A stretch of 64,000 nucleotides of DNA from an uncultured Paracoccaceae bacterium (GCA_947495295.1 CANLYJ010000003.1:310001-374000), one strand, 5' to 3'. Shown: positions 25,991 through 34,873, counted from the first letter of the stretch. Program-made: numbers and translations. The notes: generated by a model from the sequence alone, not told the origin.

Positions 25991-27093
25991 GCGACGAGAC
26001 AATCCCCGAACCGGACCGGGTCGAAGGGGCACCGCATCCGCGCGAAACAGCCCAGCTTTTCGGACAGGCCCGCGCAGAACGGGACTTTCTGGATGCCCAT
26101 GCCGCAGGCCGGTTGCATTCCGGCTGGTTGATCACCGGGCCGCGCGGCGTGGGCAAGGCGGCCCTGGCCTGGAAAATTGCAACCTTCCTATTGGCAGATG
26201 CAGAGGCCGGGCTGTTTGGTGATCCGACCTTGCATGTCGATCCCGACCATCCTGATGCACGGCTGATCCAGTCGGGCGCGCACCCAAGGCTGGCACTGAT
26301 CCGGCGGCCATGGGACGACAAGACCAAGAAACTGCGCGCCGAAATCACCGTGGATGCCGTGCGCAGCCTGAAGACGTTTTTCCAGATGTCAGCGGCGGAC
26401 GGCGGACGCCGCGTGGTGATCGTGGATGCGGCGGATGAACTGAACCGCAACGCGGCCAACGCAATCCTGAAGGAACTGGAAGAGCCACCCGAGAACTGCA
26501 CCATCCTGCTCATCGCGCATCAGCCATCGCGCCTGTTGCCGACGATCCGGTCCCGCTGCCGGGAGTTGCGTTGCAGCACATTGTCGCCAGACAATCTGCA
26601 ACAGGCGCTGGCACAGGCCGGGCATGACATTGAAAACAGCGAAAGTCTTGCCACCTTGGCAGGCGGCTCTGCTGGCGATGCGATCCGGCTTTTGAACCAT
26701 GACGGGCTGCCGCTTTACGCCGAACTGGTCAATCTCCTAGGCGGCCTGCCCCGGATCGACCGGCAACAAGCGCTCAAACTCGCAGAAAGCTGTGCCGGAC
26801 GTGGTGCCGATATCCGCTTTGGCCTGACACTGGACCTGCTGGATATGTTCCTGTCACGCGCCGCACGGGCCGGGCTGATGGGTGAACCCAATGCCCAAGG
26901 CGCCCCGGGCGAGGCACGATTGCTGGCCCGCTTGGCCCCTGATGATCGGGCGGCGCGGGGCTGGGCGCAACTGCAACAGGACCTGTCAAACCGGTCACGC
27001 CACGGGCGGGCGGTGAACCTTGACCCTGCCGCGCTGATCCTTGATATGATCTTCAAGATAGAAGAGACGGCGCAAGGTGTCGCCGCAGCGTAG
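25987..27093 (+). CDS. holB: DNA polymerase III subunit delta'
   Basis: This 368-residue clamp-loader subunit shows the AAA+ order LITGPRGVGKAALAWK, VVIVDAADELNRNAANAIL, LKELEEPPENCTILLIAHQ and SRCRELRCSTL (sensor/arginine-finger region). In the P-loop, Ala follows the Lys instead of Ser/Thr, in keeping with delta' being a non-hydrolysing subunit. The usual zinc-binding cysteines are not evident, which is common in alphaproteobacteria. It overlaps tmk by 4 bases and sits 7 bases from tatD. Confidence 0.95.
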   Translation: MSDETIPEPDRVEGAPHPRETAQLFGQARAERDFLDAHAAGRLHSGWLITGPRGVGKAALAWKIATFLLADAEAGLFGDPTLHVDPDHPDARLIQSGAHPRLALIRRPWDDKTKKLRAEITVDAVRSLKTFFQMSAADGGRRVVIVDAADELNRNAANAILKELEEPPENCTILLIAHQPSRLLPTIRSRCRELRCSTLSPDNLQQALAQAGHDIENSESLATLAGGSAGDAIRLLNHDGLPLYAELVNLLGGLPRIDRQQALKLAESCAGRGADIRFGLTLDLLDMFLSRAARAGLMGEPNAQGAPGEARLLARLAPDDRAARGWAQLQQDLSNRSRHGRAVNLDPAALILDMIFKIEETAQGVAAA

Positions 27094-27100
27094 AGGCGTC

Positions 27101-27889
27101 ATGACCGAAGCAAAAATCGTCGACAGCCATTGCCATCTCGACTTCCCCGATTTCGACGATGAACGCCCCGCCATCATCCAGCGTGCGCTGGATGCAGGGG
27201 TCGAACGGATGGTCACGATCTGCACCAAGTTACGGCTGGAACCGCAGGTGCGCGCCATCGCCGAGGCCCACAAGCCCGTGTTTTATGCCGCTGGCACGCA
27301 CCCGATGAGCGCGGCAGACGAACCTCTGGCCAGCACGGACGAACTGATCGCCCTGTCCCAACATCCCAAATTCGTCGGGATCGGTGAAACCGGGCTGGAT
27401 TATCATTACACATCCGACAGCGCGGAAGTGCAGCAAAAATCGCTGCGCATCCACATCGCGGCCGCCCGCGAGACCAAGCTGCCCCTGATCATCCATGCCC
27501 GTGCTGCCGATGATGATATGGCGCAAATCCTGACCGAAGAATATGCCAACGGGGCCTATACTTGCGTCATGCATTGTTTTTCCAGCGGTGCGGCATTGGC
27601 ACGGAAAGCCCTTGATCTGGGCTTCTACCTGTCCATGTCCGGCATCGCCGCCTTCCCCAAATCACAGGAATTGCGGGACATCTTTGCCGCCGCCCCCGTG
27701 GACCGGATTCTTGTCGAAACCGACAGCCCCTATCTTGCGCCCCATCCGCACCGGGGCAAGCGCAACGAACCGGCCTATACGGCACATACGGCCAAGGTCG
27801 GGGCAGAGGTTTTTGGCATGTCCTACGCAGACTTCGCCACCCAAACCACTGCCAATTTCGACCGGCTGTTCTGGAAGGCCAGCGCATGA
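27101..27889 (+). CDS. tatD: TatD family metal-dependent deoxyribonuclease
   Basis: This 262-residue TIM-barrel hydrolase has metal ligands in VDSHCHLDFPDF, a catalytic Glu in GIGETGLDYHY, LPLIIHARAAD, CVMHCFSS and a final ILVETDSPYLAP Asp. It acts as a 3'-5' DNase or a related phosphoesterase (YcfH/TatD group). The tmk-holB-tatD order is widespread in bacteria. ATG 27101 is used; the following MBL gene overlaps it by 4 bases. Confidence 0.94.
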   Translation: MTEAKIVDSHCHLDFPDFDDERPAIIQRALDAGVERMVTICTKLRLEPQVRAIAEAHKPVFYAAGTHPMSAADEPLASTDELIALSQHPKFVGIGETGLDYHYTSDSAEVQQKSLRIHIAAARETKLPLIIHARAADDDMAQILTEEYANGAYTCVMHCFSSGAALARKALDLGFYLSMSGIAAFPKSQELRDIFAAAPVDRILVETDSPYLAPHPHRGKRNEPAYTAHTAKVGAEVFGMSYADFATQTTANFDRLFWKASA

Positions 27890-28689
27890 GCGATACGCTC
27901 AGCTTCACGATCCTTGGTTGCGGATCCTCCGGCGGGGTGCCCCGTCTGGGCGGGCTATGGGGGGCTTGCGATCCGACCAATCCCAAAAACCACAGGCGGC
28001 GCTGTTCGCTATTGATCACGCGGACGCGCGGGGATGACATCACACGGGTTCTGATTGATACAGCACCCGATTTGCGTAGCCAGTTGCTGGATGCTGATGT
28101 GGGCACACTTGACGCCGTGGTCTACACCCACGGCCATGCCGATCATGTGCATGGAATCGATGATCTGCGGATGATCGTTTTTAACATGCGGACGCGATTG
28201 CAAGTCTGGGCCGATGGGGGCACCACCAATGACCTGCTGAACCGGTTCGGCTACGCATTCGTACAGCCCAAAGGGTCACCTTACCCGCCCATTTGCGAAT
28301 TGAACGAAATCGACGGGGATATCTGTATCGACGGCCCCGGCGGGCAGATCACGCTAACCCCGTTCGAGGTTGAACATGGCAGCATCACCGCCTTGGGGTT
28401 CCGGGCGGACGATGTGGCCTATCTGCCTGATGTGTCGGCCATCCCGGCGACATCATGGGACAAGCTGCAAGGTCTTGATTGCTGGATCGTTGATGCGCTG
28501 CGGCGTGACCCGCACCCCACCCATTCGCATCTGGCCAACACATTGGACTGGATCGCAAAGGTCACCCCAAAACAGGCCGTGCTGACCAATATGCACAACG
28601 ATCTGGACTATGAAACTGTGGCGCAGGAAACGCCCGATCACATCCAGCCAGCCTTTGACGGCATGACCATCAGCTTTCCTGCGCGCTAG
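27886..28689 (+). CDS. MBL-fold metallo-hydrolase (PhnP-like)
   Basis: This 267-residue protein begins with LGCGSSGGVPRLGG and an early cysteine/arginine segment (WGACDPTNPKNHRRRCS). The metal motif is YTHGHADHVHGIDDL (HxHxDH), with further ligands in VEHGSI and THSHL. The arrangement resembles PhnP-type cyclic phosphodiesterases. Its conserved place after holB-tatD suggests a nucleotide-related role, not proven. Confidence 0.9.
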   Translation: MSDTLSFTILGCGSSGGVPRLGGLWGACDPTNPKNHRRRCSLLITRTRGDDITRVLIDTAPDLRSQLLDADVGTLDAVVYTHGHADHVHGIDDLRMIVFNMRTRLQVWADGGTTNDLLNRFGYAFVQPKGSPYPPICELNEIDGDICIDGPGGQITLTPFEVEHGSITALGFRADDVAYLPDVSAIPATSWDKLQGLDCWIVDALRRDPHPTHSHLANTLDWIAKVTPKQAVLTNMHNDLDYETVAQETPDHIQPAFDGMTISFPAR

Positions 28690-28694
28690 GGCAG

Positions 28695-29624
28695 ATGTCG
28701 GCGCTTATCGACATTATCCTGCCCGTCTTTCTGGTCATCGGCTTTGGCTATCTGGCTGTCTGGAAGGGCTATTTCAACGATGCCAGCGTTGACGGGCTGA
28801 TGAAGTTCACCCAAGGCTTCGCCATTCCCTGCCTGCTGTTTCGGGCGATTTCGACACTGGACCTGAACCAGAATTTCGACCTCGCCCTGCTGGGCAGTTT
28901 CTATACAGGCGCATTCGTTGGTTTTCTGGCGGGCATGACTGGCGCGCGCTACATCTTTGGGCGCGGTTGGGAAGACAGTGTTGCCATCGGGTTCTGCTGC
29001 CTATTCTCAAACTCGCTGCTGCTTGGGCTGCCAATCACCGAACGGGCCTATGGGGCTGACGCGCTTGAGGCGAATTACGCGATCATCGCCATCCATTCGC
29101 CGTTTTGCTATGCAGTCGGGATCACCGCGATGGAGATTGCGCGCAATCGCGGCTGTAGCCTTGCCCGATTGCCCGGCAAGGTCCTGAATGCGATGTTCCG
29201 CAACGCGCTGATTGTGGGGATCACGCTGGGCTTTATCGTGAATTTCACTGGGCTCGCCCTGCCCGGCGTCCTGACGGATGCGCTTGATCTGATGATCCGG
29301 GCAGCCTTGCCCGCCGCGCTTTTTGGGCTTGGCGGGGTGCTTTATCGATATAGGCCAGAGGGCGACATGCGCACCATCTTGTTTGTCGTGGGTGTTTCAT
29401 TGATCCTGCACCCGGTCATCGTCTGGATGTTGGCGCATGCAAATAGCCTTGGCACTGATGGGATCAGGTCAGCGATGCTGACGGCAGCTATGGCACCGGG
29501 GATCAATGCTTATGTGTTTGCCAATATGTATGGGACCGCCCGGCGGGTCGCTGCTTCTGCCGTGCTGATGGGGACGGCCTTGTCGATCTTGACAGTCTGG
29601 TGCTGGCTTGCGGTTCTGCCGTAA
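28695..29624 (+). CDS. AEC family (auxin efflux carrier-type) transporter
   Basis: This 309-residue membrane protein has about ten helices in two inverted halves. Family landmarks are ILPVFLVIGFGYLAVWKGYF, then FSNSLLLGLPITERAYG in the first half and GLALPGVLTDALDLM in the second, with MLTAAMAPGINAYVFANMYG near the end. AEC carriers export or exchange organic acids or malonate-like anions; the substrate here is unknown. It begins 5 bases after the MBL gene. Confidence 0.9.
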   Translation: MSALIDIILPVFLVIGFGYLAVWKGYFNDASVDGLMKFTQGFAIPCLLFRAISTLDLNQNFDLALLGSFYTGAFVGFLAGMTGARYIFGRGWEDSVAIGFCCLFSNSLLLGLPITERAYGADALEANYAIIAIHSPFCYAVGITAMEIARNRGCSLARLPGKVLNAMFRNALIVGITLGFIVNFTGLALPGVLTDALDLMIRAALPAALFGLGGVLYRYRPEGDMRTILFVVGVSLILHPVIVWMLAHANSLGTDGIRSAMLTAAMAPGINAYVFANMYGTARRVAASAVLMGTALSILTVWCWLAVLP

Positions 29625-29634
29625 AGGAAACCGC

Positions 29635-30315
29635 ATGCACCCCGTTTTCAGGCCATCAAATATTGAACTGTTTTTCCGGCGCAATATCGCCAGAAAAACC
29701 TTGCGTGATGTCTATAACAGACGACGGTTCGGAACCGATGGCCCGCTCTCTGACGAGGCCTTGTTTATCGATCCTTGCGCCGTGAAATGGCAATTCAAGC
29801 CGGGCCGCAAAAACGGGGCCCCGCGCTATTCCCAAATCCATAGCGGGCTTGTGGTTGGGGGTGACTGGGATCTCAGCGTCAGCGATATCACAAAATCGCG
29901 TAAGTTCATCGCCTGTCACGCGCATTTTGTTGATGGCCAGACGTGGAAAGACACCGGCATCTACGATCACATGATGACGCAGATCGGCAAGTATGGGTCG
30001 TTTGATGCCTGCTACACGATGGATGATGTCATCGTCCGCTACGCAGCAATCGACCGGCTTTATGATGATATGTCAACGCGGGACCGCATGATGCTGCGAC
30101 GCGAATTACCGGAATTCTATCGGCGCGAATCCGGCGGTATTCTTGGCCATATCAACCGGCACGGAGAGGTCATTCGCTATGCTAATGGCAACCACCGCTT
30201 TCTTGTCGCCCGCATATTGAAATACCGCGAGGTTCCAATCCATGTCGGTGCTGTCCATCTGGATGCGGTGACCAGCGGTGCTTTTGCAGCCTTGCGTCAG
30301 TCCATCTACGATTAA
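29635..30315 (+). CDS. Hypothetical protein with ParB-like motif
   Basis: This 226-residue protein has a strong AAGGA site 7 bases before ATG 29635. It is basic at the start and lacks a signal peptide or membrane helix. A stretch near the C terminus, YANGNHRFLVARILKYREVP, resembles the ParB/Srx nuclease-like core (G-N-H-R followed by an amphipathic helix and a V-P strand). No helix-turn-helix is visible. Function is unknown; it may be co-transcribed with the AEC transporter. Confidence 0.7.
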   Translation: MHPVFRPSNIELFFRRNIARKTLRDVYNRRRFGTDGPLSDEALFIDPCAVKWQFKPGRKNGAPRYSQIHSGLVVGGDWDLSVSDITKSRKFIACHAHFVDGQTWKDTGIYDHMMTQIGKYGSFDACYTMDDVIVRYAAIDRLYDDMSTRDRMMLRRELPEFYRRESGGILGHINRHGEVIRYANGNHRFLVARILKYREVPIHVGAVHLDAVTSGAFAALRQSIYD

Positions 30316-30331
30316 GACCGCAGACGCTAAA

Positions 30332-31420
30332 TCACAACACCACCGCCTGCCCTGTCGCCGCTGATTGCTGGGCGGCAATCCCGATGGCCACGGCGCGTTT
30401 GCCGTCATCCACGCTCACCTCAACAGCGCCTTCACCGCGAATGACCGCATTGAACCTTTGATGCTGGTAATAGGTCGATCCGTTGTGATCGCCTGCCTCA
30501 AGCAAAGCCGGATCAACCGGAATTTCAGCGACAATTGGCCCTTTGGGCGCACGCGGGCTGATGATCAGCTGCGGGACTGGCGGCGCGCCCAGCAGCTTGG
30601 GCCAGAACCGGCCCGGACCGGGGACCAATGCCTCGATCTTGCCTTTGGGGCCAACGGCACTGATCTCTTCCTGCCATTTCGACCCTTCGGCGAACATGCA
30701 AAGCTCCAGCATCGCGCGCGCGCCTCTGGCAAAGTCGATAATGACATAGCCGTTATCCCAGATATCCGGGGCCACCCCATCATAGCGTTCATCAATATGG
30801 TTCAGTGACTGGCCGGCACTGGCCATGACCCGCACCGGCTCATCCTGCAAAATAACCCGCATCAGATCAAAGAAATGACAGCATTTTTCGACCAGGGTGC
30901 CACCGGTCTTGGCATTAAACCGGTTCCAATCGCCGATTTTGGGCAGAAACGGAAACCGATGTTCGCGGATGGTCAGCATCTTGATGCCACCGGTCGTCTG
31001 TTCGGCCTGCGCGATCAGGGCGGCCACAGGGGGCATATAACGATACTCCATCGCCACCCAAACCGGGTGCGGATAATCCTTGAACAATGCATCGACCGCC
31101 CCCGCATCCGCCGGATCGGTGAACAGCGGCTTTTCACACAAGATCGGTAAAGGCCGGGTCGCCACAATCTGGCGCAACTGCGGCACATGCAGGTAATTCG
31201 GGCTGACGATGACAATGGCATCCAGCGCCTCAAACGCCAGCAGTTCTTCTAATGTCGCAGCCACATGCGCATCCTCTGCCAGTGTCGCAGCAGAGGTGGC
31301 TAGGTCCGCAACCGGGTCATAGACAACCGATACGCGGCCTTGCGGTAACAGATTGATATTCTGGATATGTTCGCGGCCCATCATCCCGCAGCCGATGATG
31401 CCATATCTTACCTGATCCAA
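30332..31420 (-). CDS. Gfo/Idh/MocA oxidoreductase, candidate NAD-dependent sulfoquinovosidase
   Basis: This 362-residue protein has an N-terminal Rossmann fold (YGIIGCGMMGREH), the CEKPLF motif and the second-domain MEYRYMPPV and GGTLVEKCCHFFDLMR motifs of the family. Members oxidise sugars or, in the GH188 type, cleave glycosides through a transient NAD-dependent oxidation. Because it sits beside a smo-like triad and no GH31 sulfoquinovosidase is present, release of sulfoquinovose from its glycosides is a plausible role (inference). The start is taken as TTG 31420, right after an AAGGGATAAGG site formed by the end of the regulator gene. Confidence 0.82.
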   Translation of the reverse strand: MDQVRYGIIGCGMMGREHIQNINLLPQGRVSVVYDPVADLATSAATLAEDAHVAATLEELLAFEALDAIVIVSPNYLHVPQLRQIVATRPLPILCEKPLFTDPADAGAVDALFKDYPHPVWVAMEYRYMPPVAALIAQAEQTTGGIKMLTIREHRFPFLPKIGDWNRFNAKTGGTLVEKCCHFFDLMRVILQDEPVRVMASAGQSLNHIDERYDGVAPDIWDNGYVIIDFARGARAMLELCMFAEGSKWQEEISAVGPKGKIEALVPGPGRFWPKLLGAPPVPQLIISPRAPKGPIVAEIPVDPALLEAGDHNGSTYYQHQRFNAVIRGEGAVEVSVDDGKRAVAIGIAAQQSAATGQAVVL

Positions 31421-31424
31421 AACC

Positions 31425-32132
31425 TTATCCCTTACCCATGCGCGACACATAGCGCGCCTTTTGATGATCAAACCATGTCCGCGAAAATTCGACGGCCTGC
31501 CCGGTCGCAGTCCAGCTCAACCGCTCAATAAAACCGGCGGGCGTGCCCGGTTCCAGATGGAATGGCGCTGGCGCCCAGGGCGGGATAGCCCCGACCCCGA
31601 TCCGATCTTCGACCGTGGCAATCACAACGCCAAGCGCATCCCGGTAATATTGGTAGAGCGAGTCCGAGACGTCATCCGCCCCGAACTGCGCGCATAGATC
31701 ACCATCCAGCCAAATCTCTTCAACGGCGATCAGATCGCCATCAAGTGACCGTAAACGGCGAATGCGGTGGCCATCATCGGCAGTGCCAAATGTGGGTAGA
31801 TCAGCGGGTTTATCCAACCGGTCCACAGCGATCACAGCCGCCGTCGGCAGTCCACCACCACGGATTTTTTCCAGCCGAAACAGCGAATAGATCGACGTCA
31901 CATCGGCCTTCTGCCGCACGTAATTGCCAGAACCCTGGACCCGCTCCAGCAGCCCCTTTCCTTCCAGTTCTGCAAGGGCCTTGCGCAACGTCCCAACCGC
32001 AATGCCCAGTTCCACTGCCATCTCGCGTTCTGGCGGCAATCTGGCACCGTCAACCAGATGGCCCGCGGCAATTTCGCGGATCAGCATTTCACTGATTTGA
32101 ATATATCTCGGCAGTGCTGTTGCAGCCCGCAT
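31425..32132 (-). CDS. GntR family regulator with UTRA effector domain
   Basis: This 235-residue protein has a winged helix (PRYIQISEMLIREIAAG, LPPEREMAVELGIAVGTLRK, LLERVQGSGNYVR). The C-terminal UTRA ligand-binding domain spans about residues 90-230 (VEEIWLDGDLCAQF, GTPAGFIERLSW). HutC-type regulators of this kind usually repress an adjacent catabolic operon until the substrate binds. It is divergent from the monooxygenase gene and is followed at once by the Gfo/Idh/MocA gene. ATG 32132 is chosen because longer starts would run into the putative operator. Confidence 0.92.
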   Translation of the reverse strand: MRAATALPRYIQISEMLIREIAAGHLVDGARLPPEREMAVELGIAVGTLRKALAELEGKGLLERVQGSGNYVRQKADVTSIYSLFRLEKIRGGGLPTAAVIAVDRLDKPADLPTFGTADDGHRIRRLRSLDGDLIAVEEIWLDGDLCAQFGADDVSDSLYQYYRDALGVVIATVEDRIGVGAIPPWAPAPFHLEPGTPAGFIERLSWTATGQAVEFSRTWFDHQKARYVSRMGKG

Positions 32133-32169
32133 TTCAACGACGCCTCCCCGCATCGCAAATTGATACACC

Positions 32170-32184
32170 ATTGTTACGCACAAT
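32170..32184. promoter_or_regulatory. Candidate GntR operator in the divergent promoter
   Basis: A perfect inverted repeat ATTGT-TACGC-ACAAT lies midway between the GntR gene and the monooxygenase gene. Position, size and symmetry fit a HutC-type repressor site; binding is inferred. Confidence 0.45.
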
Positions 32185-32232
32185 CCAAAGTGCTAGGCAA
32201 GAAGGGGAAGAGGATTCTTTTGAGGAAAATGC

Positions 32233-33393
32233 ATGGAACAGGTTGTCCCGGTTACCAGCGCCGATCTTGATGCGGCAGAGGTATCTTGGTTCTCCGCGCT
32301 CTGCTCTGACGACTACCAGTTCCTGGGGGTGCCGGATGGGGATTTGCGCAGCTCATGGGAGCATTGCCGCGACATCGCCCTGACGGCAGAAAAACAGGGG
32401 TTCCGCAACATCCTCGCCCCGTCATCCTATCAGGTTGGGCAGGATACGCTGTCATTCGTGGCAGGCATGGCGCCGCTGACCGAAAAGATCAATTTCCTCG
32501 CGGCCATCCGCTGTGGCGAGGTGCAGCCGATCATGCTGGCACGCACCATCGCCACGCTGGACCATATGCTCAAAGGACGGCTGACGCTGAATGTGATCAG
32601 TTCCGATTTCCCCGGCGAAGTGGCCGAAAGCGCATATCGCTACAAACGCAGCCACGAAGTTGTTGAAATCCTGCGCAAATGCTGGACCCAGGATGAAGTC
32701 AGCTATGATGGCGATATCTATCAGATCTCCAATCTAACCACCGATCCGGCCAGACCCTACCAACAAAACGGCGGGCCGCTGCTTTATTTCGGGGGCTACT
32801 CGCCTGCCGCGCTGGAACTGTGCGGGGCGCAATGTGATGTCTACCTGATGTGGCCGGAAACACAGGATCAGTTGGCGCAGCGGATGAAGGATGTGCACGC
32901 ACGGGCGGCCGCCCATGGGCGCACGCTTGATTACGGTCTGCGGGTCCACATGATCGTGCGCGACACCGAAGCCGAAGCCAAGGAATATGCCGATTACATC
33001 GCCAGCAAGCTGGATGATGAATATGGCAAGCTGATCCGGGACCGGGCGCATGACAGCATCTCGCTTGGTGTCGCCCATCAGGCGCGGGCGCGCGAACTGG
33101 CGGATAAATATGGCTATACCGAACCGGGGCTTTGGACTGGCGTGGGCCGGGCACGGTCCGGCTGCGGGGCCGCTTTGGTCGGATCAACCGACCAAATTCT
33201 GACAAAGATTGAAGCTTACAAGAAAATGGGCATTCGCGCGTTCATCTTTTCGGGGTATCCACATATTGACGAGGCCGAACATTTCGGCGCGCGGGTGATG
33301 CCCGAACTCAAAACATGCTCCCTGCCACATGCCTACGGCCGGGTGCCTGATGAAACACCAGCGACCCCCTTGGGGACAGGAGAACGCCGCTAA
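32233..33393 (+). CDS. smoC: FMNH2-dependent LLM-class monooxygenase, probable sulfoquinovose monooxygenase
   Basis: This 386-residue protein belongs to the SsuD/luciferase-like family: WFSALCSDDYQFLGVP at the start, ILAPSSYQVGQDTLSF, TIATLDHMLKGRLTLNVISS, HEVVEILRKCW and an Arg/Gly-rich SGCGAALVGSTDQI flap region. SsuD-type enzymes cleave C-S bonds of sulfonates using FMNH2 and O2. From memory, the opening segment resembles SmoC, which releases sulfite from sulfoquinovose to give 6-oxo-glucose. The next two genes supply the matching aldehyde reductase and flavin reductase, and stop/start overlap couples them. The substrate is inferred from context. Confidence 0.85.
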   Translation: MEQVVPVTSADLDAAEVSWFSALCSDDYQFLGVPDGDLRSSWEHCRDIALTAEKQGFRNILAPSSYQVGQDTLSFVAGMAPLTEKINFLAAIRCGEVQPIMLARTIATLDHMLKGRLTLNVISSDFPGEVAESAYRYKRSHEVVEILRKCWTQDEVSYDGDIYQISNLTTDPARPYQQNGGPLLYFGGYSPAALELCGAQCDVYLMWPETQDQLAQRMKDVHARAAAHGRTLDYGLRVHMIVRDTEAEAKEYADYIASKLDDEYGKLIRDRAHDSISLGVAHQARARELADKYGYTEPGLWTGVGRARSGCGAALVGSTDQILTKIEAYKKMGIRAFIFSGYPHIDEAEHFGARVMPELKTCSLPHAYGRVPDETPATPLGTGERR

Positions 33394-34289
33394 TGGACCG
33401 CGTGACGATCACCGATGATCTTTCTTTCAGCCGCATCGTTTACGGCATGTGGCGGCTGGCAGAGGCCGACGATACATCGCCCGCCCATGTGCAGGCCAAG
33501 ATCGAGGCGTGCCTGGAACAAGGCATCACCACAATGGATCAGGCCGATATCTATGGCGGATATGAGGCCGAAGAGGTGCTTGGCAATGCGCTCAAGGCGG
33601 CCCCCGCGCTCAAGGACCAGATCGAAATTGTCACCAAATGCGATATCGTGGCCCCCGCCGGGCGCTACAGCGACGCACCAGTGAAATACTATGATACCAG
33701 CAGCAGCCATATCACCGCATCTGTCGATCACTCATTGCGGCTGATGAATGTGGACAAGATCGACACGCTGCTGATCCACCGCCCAGACCCGATGATGGAC
33801 CATCACGAAACGGGTGCCGCCCTTGATGCGGTCGTGGCCAGCGGCAAGGTGCGCAGCATCGGGGTGTCAAACTTCAAACTGCATGACTGGACGCTGTTGC
33901 AATCAGCCATGAAAACACCGTTGATCACCAACCAGATCGAACTGTCGCTGACGGCGCATCAGGGCTTTACCAATGGCGACGTGGCCTTTTTGCAGGAACG
34001 GAACGTGCCGATCATGGCATGGTCACCGCTCGGGGGCGGGACGCTTGTAACCGGTGAAGGCGATGGCGCGCTGCGCACAGCAATGACGAAGGTGGCGCAG
34101 GCCAATGGCACCGATATCGGGGCTGTTGCAGTGGCCTGGCTTCTGGCGCATCCTGCCAATATCGTTCCCGTGATGGGCACAAATAATTTAAATAGAATCA
34201 AATCGCTATCAGATGCTTTAAAAGTAGAAATGGACCGACAGACCTGGTTCTCTCTCTACACAGCCGCCCTTGGGCAAGAGGTTCCATAA
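33393..34289 (+). CDS. smoB: Aldo-keto reductase, probable 6-oxo-glucose reductase
   Basis: This 298-residue aldo-keto reductase has the catalytic Asp and Tyr in TTMDQADIYGGYEAEEVLG, Lys in EIVTKCD and His in LLIHRPDP. SIGVSNFKLHDW and PIMAWSPLGGG line the barrel and cofactor site, and VPVMGTNNLNRIKS is the NADPH-phosphate region. In the sulfo-SMO pathway the SmoB reductase converts 6-oxo-glucose to glucose. The start overlaps the preceding stop by one base (TAATG), as does the next gene, so all three are translated together. Confidence 0.85.
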   Translation: MDRVTITDDLSFSRIVYGMWRLAEADDTSPAHVQAKIEACLEQGITTMDQADIYGGYEAEEVLGNALKAAPALKDQIEIVTKCDIVAPAGRYSDAPVKYYDTSSSHITASVDHSLRLMNVDKIDTLLIHRPDPMMDHHETGAALDAVVASGKVRSIGVSNFKLHDWTLLQSAMKTPLITNQIELSLTAHQGFTNGDVAFLQERNVPIMAWSPLGGGTLVTGEGDGALRTAMTKVAQANGTDIGAVAVAWLLAHPANIVPVMGTNNLNRIKSLSDALKVEMDRQTWFSLYTAALGQEVP

Positions 34290-34792
34290 TGGACGCAGGC
34301 ACCATCGCCACATTCGATCCCAGCACCGACGCAGACAGTTTTCGCGGCGCGCTTGGCACATTCGTAACCGGCGTGACGGTTGTGACAACGGACAGTCCCG
34401 AAGGACCGGTTGCCATTGTCGCCAACAGCTTTGCGTCCGTCTCGCTCGATCCACCACTGGTGCTTTGGTCGCCTGCAAAAGCCTCCAAACGGTTCGAACA
34501 TTTCGCAGGCTCGCGACGGTTTGCGATCCATGTGCTCGCCGCAAGCCAGCGCGATATCTGCGCGGCGATTGTTAAATCCAAAACCGCAATCAACGAGGTG
34601 CCGACGCATCTATCCCATTGCGGCATGCCGATCATCGAGGGGGCGCTCGCCACGTTCGAATGCAATCTGGAAACCACCCACGATGCCGGCGATCATGTGA
34701 TCGTCGTGGGCCGGGTCACCAAAGCACATCACCAGGACGGCGATCCGCTCGTCTTCCATGCTGGCAAATACGGAGCCTTCAAGGAACACTAA
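34289..34792 (+). CDS. smoA: Flavin reductase, partner of the LLM monooxygenase
   Basis: This 167-residue protein has the FMN-binding split barrel: FRGALGTFVTGVTVVTT, VANSFASVSLDPPLVLWSPA, and a final GDPLVFHAGKYGAF. It reduces flavin with NAD(P)H and hands FMNH2 to the two-component monooxygenase encoded two genes upstream. Overlap TAATG with the aldo-keto reductase gene shows tight coupling. Assignment to sulfoquinovose catabolism rests on the cluster. Confidence 0.88.
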   Translation: MDAGTIATFDPSTDADSFRGALGTFVTGVTVVTTDSPEGPVAIVANSFASVSLDPPLVLWSPAKASKRFEHFAGSRRFAIHVLAASQRDICAAIVKSKTAINEVPTHLSHCGMPIIEGALATFECNLETTHDAGDHVIVVGRVTKAHHQDGDPLVFHAGKYGAFKEH

Positions 34793-34803
34793 CCATCATT
34801 TTG

Positions 34804-34873
34804 CCCCAAATACTCTGGGGGAGCCGCGCAAGCGGCGGGGGCGAAGCCCCAAACAAAACAAGGGCATAAGCCC
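34804..34873. repeat. Cluster of four small GC hairpins inside the operon
   Basis: Four consecutive inverted repeats occur within 70 bases: CCCCA/TGGGG (34804-34820), GCCGC-GCAA-GCGGC (34823-34836), GGGGC-GAA-GCCCC (34838-34850) and GGGC-ATAA-GCCC (34862-34873). They lie between the flavin reductase and TRAP genes. Similar elements are scattered in roseobacter genomes; an mRNA-stability or attenuation role is inferred. Confidence 0.65.

Noticed and set aside
25987..27093. Possible defect in the HolB P-loop (Ala after Lys)
   Set aside because: Delta' subunits are known not to hydrolyse ATP, so this is a family trait and not a mutation.
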